A stretch of 64,000 nt of DNA, taken from positions 124,001 through 188,000 of the forward strand of contig NZ_CALEJS010000026.1 of NCBI RefSeq assembly GCF_937898475.1, given 5' to 3'. Positions 17,641 to 26,613 of this stretch are shown here, piece after piece. The stretch is from an uncultured Chitinophaga sp. GTDB lineage: Bacteria; Bacteroidota; Bacteroidia; Chitinophagales; Chitinophagaceae. How positions within the stretch are numbered: position 1 is the stretch's first letter; each line of letters begins with the position of its first letter. A program made the position numbers and the translations under genes. The notes below the pieces were generated by a model. It was given only the letters and a program-made list of their open reading frames with translations, searched no databases and was not told the DNA's origin.

Positions 17641-17823
17641 ATGAGCGTAATTATACTGTTGCTCGGCGCCAGTCTTACCGTAGGGCTTACCTTCCTGGCA
17701 GCCTTCATATGGTCAGTAAGAAGCGGGCAGTTCGAGGACGATTATTCACCTGCGCACCGCATCCTGTTTGATGATACCCCGAAGGATAATACTTATACCG
17801 ACACCACACTTAAGCAATCATAA
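17641..17823 (+). CDS. ccoS: cbb3-type cytochrome oxidase assembly protein CcoS
   Basis: This 60-residue single-pass membrane protein (hydrophobic residues 3-26) is needed to load cofactors into cbb3 oxidase. The typical tail follows the helix: WSVRSGQFEDDYSPAHRILFDD in family style (W-x-x-x-x-G-Q-F-D/E-D). It lies between ccoI and ccoNO, nine bases before the latter, the usual gene order in Bacteroidota. Confidence 0.93.
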   Translation: MSVIILLLGASLTVGLTFLAAFIWSVRSGQFEDDYSPAHRILFDDTPKDNTYTDTTLKQS

Positions 17824-17832
17824 TTTAGCACT

Positions 17833-19977
17833 ATGTCTCTGGAAAAGTTCTCTTATGACAACCGCACTGTAAAATGGTTTGCCTACGCCGCCGTGTTCTG
17901 GGGCCTGATAGGCATGCTGGCGGGTCTATGGGCAGCGCTGTCGCTTGCCATTCCGCAATTGAACCTGGGTTATGCAGCCACTACCTTCGGGCGTTTAAGG
18001 CCTGTACATACCAATGCGGTGATCTTCGCATTTGTAGGGAATGGCATCTATATGGGCGTGTATTACTCCCTGCAACGTTTGTGCAAGGCGCGTATGTTCA
18101 GCGATGTGCTGAGCAAGCTGCACTTCTGGGGCTGGCAGGCTATTATTGCAGGCGGCGCCCTTACCTTGTTCCTGGGATATACCACCGGTAAAGAATACGC
18201 CGAGTTGGAATGGCCTTTTGATATAGCCATAACCGTGGTATGGGTAATATTCGGCGCCAATATGCTGGGTACCATCCTGCGCCGCCGTGAGGCGCACCTG
18301 TATGTGGCCATCTGGTTCTATATCGGCACCTGGGTAGCGGTAGCCATGCTGCATATTGTCAACTCATTTGAAATGCCGGTATCGCTGTTCAAAAGCTACA
18401 GCTGGTATGCCGGTGTGCAGGATGCGCTGGTGCAATGGTGGTATGGTCATAATGCCGTGGCATTTTTCCTGACCACGCCTTACCTGGGTCTGATGTACTA
18501 TTTTGTTCCCAAGGCGGCCAATCGTCCTGTTTATTCCTATCGCTGGTCTATCATCCACTTCTGGGCCCTGATCTTCATTTATATATGGGCCGGACCCCAT
18601 CACCTGCTCTATACCTCCCTGCCCGAGTGGGCGCAGTCATTAGGCACCGTGTTCTCTATCATGCTGATCGCTCCTTCCTGGGGCGGTATGCTCAACGGGC
18701 TCTTAACGTTGCGTGGCGCCTGGGATAAGGTAAGGGAAGACGCTATCCTTAAGTTCTTTGTAGTAGCGCTTACCTGTTATGGTATGGCTACGTTTGAAGG
18801 GCCCATGCTTTCCCTGAAGAATGTGAATGCGGTGAGCCACTTTACCGATTGGACCATTGCACACGTGCATGTTGGCGCGCTGGGATGGAATGGCTTCCTC
18901 ACCTTCGGTATCCTGTACTGGATGATACCGCGGCTGTTTGCTACGCAGCTGTACTCCCGCAAATGGGCCAATACCCATTTCTGGCTGGGTACCCTGGGCA
19001 TCGTGTTTTATGTAGTGCCTATGTACTGGGCGGCTTTCACGCAAAGCATGATGTGGAAGGAATTTACAGAAGAGGGTCAGCTGAAGTACCAGTTCCTTGA
19101 AACCGTTACTACCATCGTTCCCATGTACGCACTGCGCGGATTGGGCGGTGCCCTGTATGTTTCAGGCATGATACTGATGATCGTGAACCTGGTGAAAACA
19201 GTACGCAGCGGCAGCTTTGTAGCCGATGAACCGGCCGAAGCGGCGCCACTGCCCAAAGTGATACCCGTATCCGGCAAAGGGCACTGGCACAACTGGATTG
19301 AAAGAAGGCCTGTACAGATGGTGGTATTCAGCCTGATCGCAGTAGGGATTGGCGGTATCTTTGAAATGATCCCCACCTTCCTGGTGCGCAGCAATATCCC
19401 GACAATCAGCAGCGTAAAACCTTATACGCCGCTGGAACTGCACGGGCGCGATATCTATATACGCGAAGGCTGCTATACCTGTCATTCGCAGATGGTAAGG
19501 CCCTTCCGCGATGAGGTAGCCCGATACGGCGAGTATTCCAAAGCAGGAGAGTTTGTGTATGATCATCCCTTCCAGTGGGGGTCTAAACGTACCGGCCCCG
19601 ATCTGGCCCGGATAGGTGGCAAATATCCCGACAGCTGGCACTATAATCACATGCTGGATCCTGCGTCTATGTCGCCCGGTTCTATTATGCCTTCCTATCC
19701 CTGGCTGCTGGAAGACCGTATTGATAAGGGGAAAACACCTGCCATGATCAGCGCTATGCGTAAGGTTGGGGTTCCCTATCCGCACAACTATGAGCTGCAG
19801 GCCAACAAAGATATGGAGCAGCAGGCAAAGGAAATTGCCGCTTCGCTGAAGCGCGACAAGCTGGAAACATTACCTGACCGTGAGATTGTGGCACTGATCG
19901 CCTACCTGCAAAGAATCGGGAAAGACATTAAGGCAGCGCCTGAAAAGCCATTGGCCGTTCAGGAAGGACAACAATAA
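17833..19977 (+). CDS. ccoNO: Fused cbb3 cytochrome c oxidase subunits I and II (CcoNO)
   Basis: This 714-residue protein joins the catalytic subunit CcoN (about 1-460; twelve membrane helices with haem b, haem b3 and CuB ligand histidines, for example in IVNSFEMP, WWYGHNAVAFF, GPHHLLYTS and HVHVGALGWNG) to the c-type cytochrome CcoO (about 490-690). The haem c motif is Cys547-Tyr-Thr-Cys550-His551, followed by SQMVRPF. It reduces O2 to water at high affinity while pumping protons. In proteobacteria the two subunits are separate genes; the fusion is common in Bacteroidota. Confidence 0.95.
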   Translation: MSLEKFSYDNRTVKWFAYAAVFWGLIGMLAGLWAALSLAIPQLNLGYAATTFGRLRPVHTNAVIFAFVGNGIYMGVYYSLQRLCKARMFSDVLSKLHFWGWQAIIAGGALTLFLGYTTGKEYAELEWPFDIAITVVWVIFGANMLGTILRRREAHLYVAIWFYIGTWVAVAMLHIVNSFEMPVSLFKSYSWYAGVQDALVQWWYGHNAVAFFLTTPYLGLMYYFVPKAANRPVYSYRWSIIHFWALIFIYIWAGPHHLLYTSLPEWAQSLGTVFSIMLIAPSWGGMLNGLLTLRGAWDKVREDAILKFFVVALTCYGMATFEGPMLSLKNVNAVSHFTDWTIAHVHVGALGWNGFLTFGILYWMIPRLFATQLYSRKWANTHFWLGTLGIVFYVVPMYWAAFTQSMMWKEFTEEGQLKYQFLETVTTIVPMYALRGLGGALYVSGMILMIVNLVKTVRSGSFVADEPAEAAPLPKVIPVSGKGHWHNWIERRPVQMVVFSLIAVGIGGIFEMIPTFLVRSNIPTISSVKPYTPLELHGRDIYIREGCYTCHSQMVRPFRDEVARYGEYSKAGEFVYDHPFQWGSKRTGPDLARIGGKYPDSWHYNHMLDPASMSPGSIMPSYPWLLEDRIDKGKTPAMISAMRKVGVPYPHNYELQANKDMEQQAKEIAASLKRDKLETLPDREIVALIAYLQRIGKDIKAAPEKPLAVQEGQQ

Positions 19978-19990
19978 AAAAACTAATGGT

Positions 19991-20170
19991 ATGAAATTCA
20001 TCAATTATCTGCAAAGTATAGATGGCGTAGCCATTTACCCGCTGGTACCGCTGGTATTGTTCACCGCATTTTTCGCAGGCGCGGCCTGGTTTGCATTGAG
20101 AGCGGAGAAAACATCTATGGTGTGCAAGAGCCGCATTCCCCTGGAAAGTAACGATCAGTACGAGCTATAA
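19991..20170 (+). CDS. ccoQ: cbb3 oxidase small subunit CcoQ (FixQ-like), 59 residues
   Basis: A 59-residue gene below common length cut-offs lies between ccoNO and ccoP. It has one membrane helix (about residues 15-37, YPLVPLVLFTAFFAGAAWF) followed by a short polar tail with a basic KSRIPLE segment. Position, size and topology match CcoQ/FixQ, which stabilises the cbb3 complex. It starts 13 bases after the ccoNO stop and ends 10 bases before ccoP. Confidence 0.85.
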   Translation: MKFINYLQSIDGVAIYPLVPLVLFTAFFAGAAWFALRAEKTSMVCKSRIPLESNDQYEL

Positions 20171-20180
20171 ACTGTCCGGT

Positions 20181-21179
20181 ATGAAACGAAAATCTATATC
20201 ACTTCTCATGATCACGCTGTTGTGTTATGTGCTGCCCGCTTCAGCGCAAACACCTGTATCTGCACTTGACAATTCTTTAGCCCAGCTGCTGCTGGTGATC
20301 ATCGTTGCCTTACTGATCGCGATCGCTGTACTGGGTAATGCAGTGATCGGCGCGATGGATATTTACCGTGACCGTATCAAAAAGAATGGTGGCGCTGATA
20401 AGGCGGCCCTGCTGCTGATAGGCGGACTGCCGGCGGTGTCTTATTACCTGCTGGTATCTGTTATCGCACTGGAACTGACGGTGATCTTTGCCCTCTTATG
20501 GATGCTGCGGCACCTGGTAGGCATACAACGCAGGCGTAAACCCAAACCAGTGCCTGTACCCGGACAGCCGGTAGTGAGCTGGTGGGAAAAACTGAACAGG
20601 ACCCGCAGCATTGATGCGGCCTCTGAACAGGAACAGGACCTGGGTCATGATTTTGACGGCATCCGCGAACTGAATAATCCTACGCCTCCCTGGTGGCGCT
20701 ACAGCTTCTATGCCAGCATCCTGTTCGGCGTGGTGTACGTGTGGGTGTACCATGTATCGCACAGCGCGCCTTTACAGCTGGAAGAGCTGGCCATTGCGGA
20801 AGCAAAGGCCGCAGAAGCACAGCAGGCCTACCTGGCCAATGCCGCCAACAATATTGACGAGAAGAATGTGCAACTGCTGACGGAAGCAGCGGATATTGCC
20901 AGCGGCCAGAAACTTTTCAGCACCAACTGTACCGCCTGTCATGGCGCAGCCGGACAGGGATCAGTTGGCCCTAATCTTACAGACGATTACTGGCTGCATG
21001 GCGGCCAGGTGAACCAGGTGTTCAGCACCATTAAATACGGAGTGCCTGAGAAGGGCATGAAATCGTGGAAAGACGATTTCTCGCCCAGACAGATCGCTCA
21101 ACTGGCCAGCTACATTAAAACACTGCGTGGTACCAATCCTCCGGGAGCCAAGGAACCGCAGGGCGGGCTGGAAAAATAA
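20181..21179 (+). CDS. ccoP: cbb3-type cytochrome c oxidase subunit III (CcoP), single haem c
   Basis: This 332-residue protein has an N-terminal signal-like helix, two further membrane helices (about 30-55 and 75-105), the N-terminal CcoP domain with GIRELNNPTPPWW near 165-180, another helix (about 178-195), and one cytochrome c domain with Cys250-Thr-Ala-Cys253-His254. Classic CcoP has two CxxCH motifs; only one is present here. The protein accepts electrons from soluble or quinol-linked cytochrome c and passes them to CcoO. It is transcribed with ccoNO and ccoQ. Confidence 0.93.
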   Translation: MKRKSISLLMITLLCYVLPASAQTPVSALDNSLAQLLLVIIVALLIAIAVLGNAVIGAMDIYRDRIKKNGGADKAALLLIGGLPAVSYYLLVSVIALELTVIFALLWMLRHLVGIQRRRKPKPVPVPGQPVVSWWEKLNRTRSIDAASEQEQDLGHDFDGIRELNNPTPPWWRYSFYASILFGVVYVWVYHVSHSAPLQLEELAIAEAKAAEAQQAYLANAANNIDEKNVQLLTEAADIASGQKLFSTNCTACHGAAGQGSVGPNLTDDYWLHGGQVNQVFSTIKYGVPEKGMKSWKDDFSPRQIAQLASYIKTLRGTNPPGAKEPQGGLEK

Positions 21180-21191
21180 TCTTATCTGCAA

Positions 21192-22571
21192 ATGGAAACT
21201 TTCAGGGACAGTTTAGCCACAGTTGACAAACAAGGGAAACGCCAATGGATCTACGCACAACAACCGAAAGGAAAATTGTACAGGTATCGGACTATTCTGA
21301 GCTATTTTTATTTCATGGTGTTTTTCAGCCTGCCGTTCATGCACGTGAATGGCAGGCCCTTGTTTATGCTGAATGTAGTGGAAGGGAAATTTATACTGTT
21401 TGGCGCTATTTTCTGGCCGCAGGATTTCTTTCTCTTCGGTCTCTGCATGCTGGCGTTCATTGTTTTTATAGCCCTTTTTACCATGGCTTTTGGCCGTCTT
21501 TTCTGCGGATGGGCATGCCCGCAAACCATTTTCATGGAAATGCTTTTCCGCCGTATCGAGTATTGGATAGAAGGAAGCGCCGCACAGCAGCGGCTGCTCA
21601 ACAGCAGCCCCTGGACCACGGCAAAGATCTGGCGTAAAACGGTAAAGCATATACTTTTTTTCCTGCTTTCCTTCGTGATCGCCAATACCTTCCTGGCTTA
21701 TATCATCGGTGTAAAAGAGCTGGGCCGTATTGTAAGCGAACCATTATCTGAACATGCGGGTGGCTTTACGGCCATACTGGTTTTTTCAGCGGTTTTCTAC
21801 GGGGTGTTCGCTTTTTTCCGTGAACAGGTGTGCACGGTGGTGTGCCCCTATGGCCGCCTGCAGGGGGTACTGATGGACCGCAACTCTGTTATTGTGGCCT
21901 ATGACTATAAACGCGGTGAGCCGCGCGGAAAATTCAGCAGGATGGAAACGGCAGACAAAGGCGATTGTATTGACTGCCTGCAGTGCGTGAAAGTATGCCC
22001 TACGGGTATAGACATCCGCAACGGCACACAGCTGGAATGCGTGAACTGTACGGCTTGTATAGACGCCTGCAATTTCATGATGCTTAAAACAGGCAAGCCG
22101 GAAGGGCTGATCCGCTATGCTTCTGAGAACGGTATTGCGGCAAAACAGCCGCTGCGTTTTACGCCCCGCCTGAAAGTCTATACCATGGCGCTGCTGTTGA
22201 TACTGGGCGGCATTACTTTCCTGCTGGTTAGCCGTCACCCGGTAAGCGGCACCATTATCCGTACCGCCGGCATGCTGTACCAGGAAAGAGGTAAGGATAG
22301 TATCTCCAACCTGTACCGTATCAAGCTGGTAAATAAAACGGCGGAGGACCTGCCGGTAAAACTACTGCTGGAAGAAAGCGCCGGGCGGATACAGCTGATT
22401 GGCAAGAGCCCGATCCTGCTGAAAGCCGGCGAACAGGGCGAAGGCACCTTTTTTATAGTACTGCCGCGCAGCGCCATTGAAAAGCGCAAAAGCGCCGTAC
22501 ATGTTTCACTTTATAAGGGTACCGAACAGGTTGGGGCCTTAAAGACCACCTTCCTCGGACCGGTAAAATAG
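21192..22571 (+). CDS. ccoG: Cytochrome c oxidase accessory protein CcoG (FixG/RdxA)
   Basis: This 459-residue membrane polyferredoxin is needed for cbb3 assembly, probably reducing Cu(II) to Cu(I). It has about five membrane helices, a FCGWACPQT motif near residue 107, two 4Fe-4S ferredoxin motifs (CIDCLQCVKVCP near 257 and CVNCTACIDACN near 280) and a C-terminal immunoglobulin-like periplasmic domain (about 355-455). It starts 12 bases after ccoP. Confidence 0.93.
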   Translation: METFRDSLATVDKQGKRQWIYAQQPKGKLYRYRTILSYFYFMVFFSLPFMHVNGRPLFMLNVVEGKFILFGAIFWPQDFFLFGLCMLAFIVFIALFTMAFGRLFCGWACPQTIFMEMLFRRIEYWIEGSAAQQRLLNSSPWTTAKIWRKTVKHILFFLLSFVIANTFLAYIIGVKELGRIVSEPLSEHAGGFTAILVFSAVFYGVFAFFREQVCTVVCPYGRLQGVLMDRNSVIVAYDYKRGEPRGKFSRMETADKGDCIDCLQCVKVCPTGIDIRNGTQLECVNCTACIDACNFMMLKTGKPEGLIRYASENGIAAKQPLRFTPRLKVYTMALLLILGGITFLLVSRHPVSGTIIRTAGMLYQERGKDSISNLYRIKLVNKTAEDLPVKLLLEESAGRIQLIGKSPILLKAGEQGEGTFFIVLPRSAIEKRKSAVHVSLYKGTEQVGALKTTFLGPVK

Positions 22572-22593
22572 TTTGAACGTCTAAAAGCTTGTT

Positions 22594-23037
22594 ATGAATT
22601 GGGGTTACCGTGTTATCATCATTTTTACGCTGTTTGCGGCCGGGATGCTGACGCTTGTCATTAAAAGCATGCGTACCCGGATAGATATGGTTACGCCGGA
22701 TTATTACGGCGCGGAATTACAATACCAGGAGGTGATAGATGGGAGAGAGAACAGCGCCCGCTTATCAGCCCCTGTTACCGTAAAGCAGGCCGGCGCCCTG
22801 GTGGAGCTCAGTTTCCCGGAAGAACTGAAGGGACATTCCCTGGCAGGGAAAGCGCTCTTTTACCGCCCTGCAGACGCAGAAAAAGATATGAGTGTTCCGC
22901 TGCAGCTGAATGAAGAAGGCAAGCTGCTGGTAGACAGCCGCCGTTTTGCAGCAGGGCCTTACCAGGTAAAGATACAATGGGAAATGGACGGCAAGCCCTA
23001 TTTCCACGAATCCTCCCTCTGGATCCGCAATTATTAA
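22594..23037 (+). CDS. ccoH: FixH family protein (CcoH)
   Basis: This 147-residue protein has one N-terminal membrane helix (about 5-24) and a periplasmic beta-sandwich domain. The family hallmark is the TPDYYGAELQYQ segment after the helix. FixH/CcoH stays bound to the cbb3 complex and is needed for its stability. Position between ccoG and the SafE-like gene is the usual one. Confidence 0.9.
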   Translation: MNWGYRVIIIFTLFAAGMLTLVIKSMRTRIDMVTPDYYGAELQYQEVIDGRENSARLSAPVTVKQAGALVELSFPEELKGHSLAGKALFYRPADAEKDMSVPLQLNEEGKLLVDSRRFAAGPYQVKIQWEMDGKPYFHESSLWIRNY

Positions 23038-23050
23038 TGCTTAATTGACC

Positions 23051-23764
23051 ATGTGGCCTTTAATATTATCCGCCTTCTCTCTCGGATTCCTGGGTAGCTT
23101 TCACTGCATTGGCATGTGCGGACCCATTGCGCTGGCATTACCCGTACAACACCTGCAGGGTGTTCGCCGGCTGGGTGGCATACTGTTGTACAATGCAGGA
23201 CGTATGACCACCTATGCTTTGCTGGGCCTTGTATTTGGCTGGCTGGGCCGCCAGTTTTACCTGGGGGGCCTGCAGCAATGGCTGTCTATCGTACTGGGGG
23301 CGCTGCTGCTGCTAATGGCCCTGCTGCGATACCTGCCGGGCAGGCGCCTGGGTATGGGCACTTACCTGGGGCAATTAACGGCCGGCACCAGGAGATGGCT
23401 GGGAGTATTATTGCAGCGGCAGGGTTTTACCACGTTGTATGCAATTGGTTTGCTGAATGGCTTACTGCCCTGCGGACTGGTATACCTGGGTATAGCAGGG
23501 GCGCTGGCTACGGTACACATTTACCAGGGAGGCTTGTTCATGGCGGTTTTCGGGGCGGGAACCATACCCGCCATGGCGGCGCTTAGCGCCAGCCGGCAGT
23601 TCATCGGCCTACAGGCCCGCAACCGCATTAAACAGCTGATACCGGTGGTGATAGCCCTGATGGGGGTGCTGCTGATCATCAGGGGTATGAACCTGGGCAT
23701 TCCTTATGTCAGCCCTTCTATCAGTCCTTACAGTACCCGGGTTATGGAACGTTGTCATTTTTAA
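23051..23764 (+). CDS. Sulfite exporter TauE/SafE-like membrane protein of the cco cluster
   Basis: This 237-residue protein has six to seven membrane helices and the motif GSFHCIGMCGPI (about 16-27), and a second LLPCGLVYLG motif near 145. ATG 23051 is chosen; a start six bases upstream would use TTG. Members of this family in cco clusters are thought to help copper or thiol handling during cbb3 maturation rather than sulfite export, on the basis of cluster context. Its stop lies 11 bases before the hemN ATG. Confidence 0.85.
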   Translation: MWPLILSAFSLGFLGSFHCIGMCGPIALALPVQHLQGVRRLGGILLYNAGRMTTYALLGLVFGWLGRQFYLGGLQQWLSIVLGALLLLMALLRYLPGRRLGMGTYLGQLTAGTRRWLGVLLQRQGFTTLYAIGLLNGLLPCGLVYLGIAGALATVHIYQGGLFMAVFGAGTIPAMAALSASRQFIGLQARNRIKQLIPVVIALMGVLLIIRGMNLGIPYVSPSISPYSTRVMERCHF

Positions 23765-23775
23765 AATTATTTGCC

Positions 23776-25134
23776 ATGGAATTGATCCGGAAATATAATG
23801 TGCCTGCACCTCGCTATACCAGTTATCCCACGGTGCCTTACTGGGATGAAAGCAGTTTTGACCGTCAGCGCTGGGAGGCCCTGTTGCCTGCCGCTTTCAG
23901 TATTGCCAATACACTTGACGGCATCAGCCTGTATATTCACCTGCCCTTCTGCGAAAGCCTTTGCACCTATTGCGGCTGTAACAAATACATTACGGTGAAT
24001 CATGCCGTGGAGGAACCCTATATACAATCGCTGCTGAAGGAGTGGCGGCTGTACCTCGCGCTCTTCGGTGGGCGGCCCCGCATTCGCGAGATCCACCTGG
24101 GCGGCGGCACCCCGGCATTTTTCAGTCCGGGCAACCTGCACCAGCTGCTGGATGGCATTTACGAAAGTGCAGACCTGCTGCCGGGCGCCTCGCTCGGTTT
24201 TGAGGCGCATCCCAATAATACCACGGTCACCCACCTGGAAACCCTGTATAAAATGGGTTTCCGGCGTATCAGCCTGGGGGTGCAGGACCTGGACGAGCGG
24301 GTACAGCAGATCATCAACCGCGTACAACCCTACGAAAATGTGGCGGCAGTTGTGGAGGCTGCCCGCCGTACCGGATATACCTCCGTTAATTTTGACCTGA
24401 TCTATGGCTTGCCCCTTCAAACGCCGGGAGGGGTGGAAAACACCATCCGGCAGGTAATGCAATTGCGACCCGATACCATTTCTTTTTACAGCTATGCACA
24501 CGTGCCCTGGATCAAAGGGGTGGGGCAGCGGCGGTTCTCAGCAGCTGATCTTCCGAAGGATGAAGAAAAACGCGCTTTGTATGAGCTGGGCAAAACACTA
24601 TTTATCGCCAGCGGTTATACGGAGATCGGTATGGACCATTTTGCACTGGATGGCTGCGACCTGCAGCGAGCCAGCCTGGAAGGAAAGCTGCACCGCAATT
24701 TCATGGGCTATACCGTGGCCCGTACTTCCCTGCTGATAGGGCTGGGAGCCAGCGCCATCAGCGACAGCTGGAATGCCTATGCACAGAATGAGAAGCATAT
24801 TCCCAGTTGGCAGGAGTGCGTGAACAAAGGAATACTGCCGGTGGTGAAAGGACATATACTGACTGCAGAAGATATGCGTTTGCGCAACCATATACAGTCG
24901 CTCATGTGCCGCCTGGAGACTTCGCTGAACCGGGCAGATGCGCACTGCAGTGCCGTTATGGAGGGCATCAGCCGCCTGCGGGAACTGGAAAAGGATGGCC
25001 TGGTGGCCCTGCTCCCCGGGAAGATCCGCGTAACAGCTGAGGGCCGGCCCTTTATCCGGAATATCTGTATGGCCTTTGATGCCCGCCTGTGGCGGAAAAC
25101 ACCGGCATCCCGCTTGTTCAGCCAGGCCATTTAG
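23776..25134 (+). CDS. hemN: Oxygen-independent coproporphyrinogen III oxidase HemN
   Basis: This 452-residue radical SAM enzyme decarboxylates coproporphyrinogen III to protoporphyrinogen IX without O2, supplying haem when oxygen is scarce. The cluster motif is Cys59-x3-Cys63-x2-Cys66-x-Cys68, the extra Cys68 being typical of true HemN. It starts PAPRYTSYPTVPYW, as HemN does, and has the GGGTP SAM-binding motif near 110. ATG 23776 is chosen over upstream codons because it gives the conserved N-terminus. It continues the cco transcription unit. Confidence 0.93.
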   Translation: MELIRKYNVPAPRYTSYPTVPYWDESSFDRQRWEALLPAAFSIANTLDGISLYIHLPFCESLCTYCGCNKYITVNHAVEEPYIQSLLKEWRLYLALFGGRPRIREIHLGGGTPAFFSPGNLHQLLDGIYESADLLPGASLGFEAHPNNTTVTHLETLYKMGFRRISLGVQDLDERVQQIINRVQPYENVAAVVEAARRTGYTSVNFDLIYGLPLQTPGGVENTIRQVMQLRPDTISFYSYAHVPWIKGVGQRRFSAADLPKDEEKRALYELGKTLFIASGYTEIGMDHFALDGCDLQRASLEGKLHRNFMGYTVARTSLLIGLGASAISDSWNAYAQNEKHIPSWQECVNKGILPVVKGHILTAEDMRLRNHIQSLMCRLETSLNRADAHCSAVMEGISRLRELEKDGLVALLPGKIRVTAEGRPFIRNICMAFDARLWRKTPASRLFSQAI

Positions 25135-25143
25135 GGAATATAC

Positions 25144-25208
25144 TGATGAGGATCATGCACCTGTTTGAGCGGGGTCATTTGCCAGCAGCTCCGGGGCCTT
25201 TACTTTTG
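25144..25208 (+). promoter_or_regulatory. Tandem FNR-like sites and consensus -7 element before the flavodoxin gene
   Basis: TGATGAGGATCA (25144-25155) and TGAGCGGGGTCA (25166-25177) are 22 bp apart. TACTTTTG (25201-25208) starts 29.5 bp after the proximal centre and 18 bases before the ATG. Confidence 0.8.
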
Positions 25209-25225
25209 AGGTGTAAAATATATCT

Positions 25226-25738
25226 ATGAAAGGCATGATCATCTACAAAGGTAAATATGGCGCTACCCGCCAATACGCCATCTGGCTGGGAACAGCCCTT
25301 GAGCTGCCCATTGCAGAAGCTGGGTGTGAAACCGTAGATCAGCTGGCTGATGCAGATTATGTGATCATGGGCTCCAGCGTGTATATGGGGAAGCTGCAGC
25401 TGAAACGCTGGATTAAAGAGAACCTCCTTTTTTTAGCCACCAAAAAATTATACCTGTTCGTAGTATCCGGCACACCGCTGGATGATGTGAACCGTTTAAC
25501 CGAATATGTTAAGGATAACGTACCGGAAGAACTGAGGAGCAAAATTGAATGCTTCTTTTTTCCCGGTAAGCTGGAATTCAGTCAGCTTTCGTTTAAAGAC
25601 AAAGTGCTGCTGAAAATGAGGGCCTGGTTGCACGGAAGCAGCCGGAGAAATAAAATGCAGCTGACAGACTACAACAAAGTAAACCGGCTGAACATTACCC
25701 AACTGGTGAACGCAGCGGCTTATCAGCAGGTAGCGTAG
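25226..25738 (+). CDS. Flavodoxin-domain protein (HemG-like)
   Basis: This 170-residue soluble protein has a flavodoxin fold. The FMN phosphate loop is YKGKYGATRQYA (residues 6-17), and GSSVYMGK near 50-57 contacts the flavin ring. It resembles menaquinone-dependent protoporphyrinogen oxidase HemG and related flavodoxin_5 proteins, which would follow HemN in haem synthesis and work without O2. The catalytic identity is not proven by sequence. It has its own FNR-like promoter. Confidence 0.75.
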   Translation: MKGMIIYKGKYGATRQYAIWLGTALELPIAEAGCETVDQLADADYVIMGSSVYMGKLQLKRWIKENLLFLATKKLYLFVVSGTPLDDVNRLTEYVKDNVPEELRSKIECFFFPGKLEFSQLSFKDKVLLKMRAWLHGSSRRNKMQLTDYNKVNRLNITQLVNAAAYQQVA

Positions 25739-25749
25739 CCCCGGCCTGC

Positions 25750-25814
25750 TGACCTGTATCACCACATCCCTTGATCCGGATCATTGTTTCTCCTTCGCCT
25801 CCGGCTGATATTTG
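25750..25814 (+). promoter_or_regulatory. Tandem FNR-like sites and -7 element before gene 25835
   Basis: TGACCTGTATCA (25750-25761) and the perfect palindrome TGATCCGGATCA (25772-25783) are 22 bp apart. The -7 element GATATTTG (25807-25814; one mismatch to TAnnTTTG) starts 29.5 bp after the proximal centre. Confidence 0.75.
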
Positions 25815-25834
25815 TATCACAAAACACGCACACT

Positions 25835-26542
25835 ATGTACCCTTCCTTTTCTTATCCTGAATTACAAAAAAGATTTTGTGAAGGTTTTGATTTCTTCCCC
25901 TTCAGGTCGCTTGAACAACACGGCGGGTTTATCTATAAGTGTTATGTCAGTGACGATGATACCCGCGAACTGCTGGATCGTTACTCCTGCCAATATGATA
26001 ACAGTGTGGTGCATGCGCGCGTGTTACTGGTGAAACTGCAGCAGAACGATATTCCTGTGGCGGGTGAACTGCTGTTCAAACTGCAGACTGCCGGCTATCG
26101 CTTTGAAGAACGTTTCCATTCCCTCAAAAGGAAGCCTGCTGTTTACAGACAGCTGCTGGAAACAATGGAAACCTATCACCGTATACTGGCGGTATACCAG
26201 CATGATGTGCAGCAGCATATTGCCGCGCAACTGGCCGCTGCACCGGAAACAGAACAGCCGTCTGCACCCGGGGCGATCAGTACGGATAATATCCAGCACC
26301 TTAAGCTGGTAGTGCAGGAGTTCCTGCGCAGCACCGATATCATTTATACTTTTCTTGAAGGTTGTGTACAACATCGGCCCGATTACCGGCAACTGGTGCT
26401 GACAAGGAAGGAGCAGATCTGCCTGCAGGACATCCTGCTTACGATCATCCAGCTGAGGAATCTTCAGAAAGATGTGATCGGTATCCTGAAACAATGGAAA
26501 CAGGATGCTGCGCGGTTAAAGGACCAGCGCATCTGGAATTGA
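25835..26542 (+). CDS. Unknown helical protein of 235 residues in the FNR-like regulon
   Basis: I do not recognise a family. ATG 25835 is chosen because the upstream extension runs through the -7 element. The protein is soluble and mostly helical, in two blocks (about 40-135 and 150-230) joined by a Gln/Ala/Pro-rich linker (about 130-152). It contains many His, Tyr and Gln residues and few Cys. The C-terminal half looks like a four-helix bundle. The tandem FNR-like sites suggest expression at low oxygen. A haem, di-iron or flavin role would fit the helical build but there is no motif to support it. Confidence 0.7.
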   Translation: MYPSFSYPELQKRFCEGFDFFPFRSLEQHGGFIYKCYVSDDDTRELLDRYSCQYDNSVVHARVLLVKLQQNDIPVAGELLFKLQTAGYRFEERFHSLKRKPAVYRQLLETMETYHRILAVYQHDVQQHIAAQLAAAPETEQPSAPGAISTDNIQHLKLVVQEFLRSTDIIYTFLEGCVQHRPDYRQLVLTRKEQICLQDILLTIIQLRNLQKDVIGILKQWKQDAARLKDQRIWN

Positions 26543-26613
26543 TCTTTTGTTTTGCCTGCTATACACCTGCACATTTATCTTCACGTTAACCATGTATTAT
26601 TATATGGCTGCCA

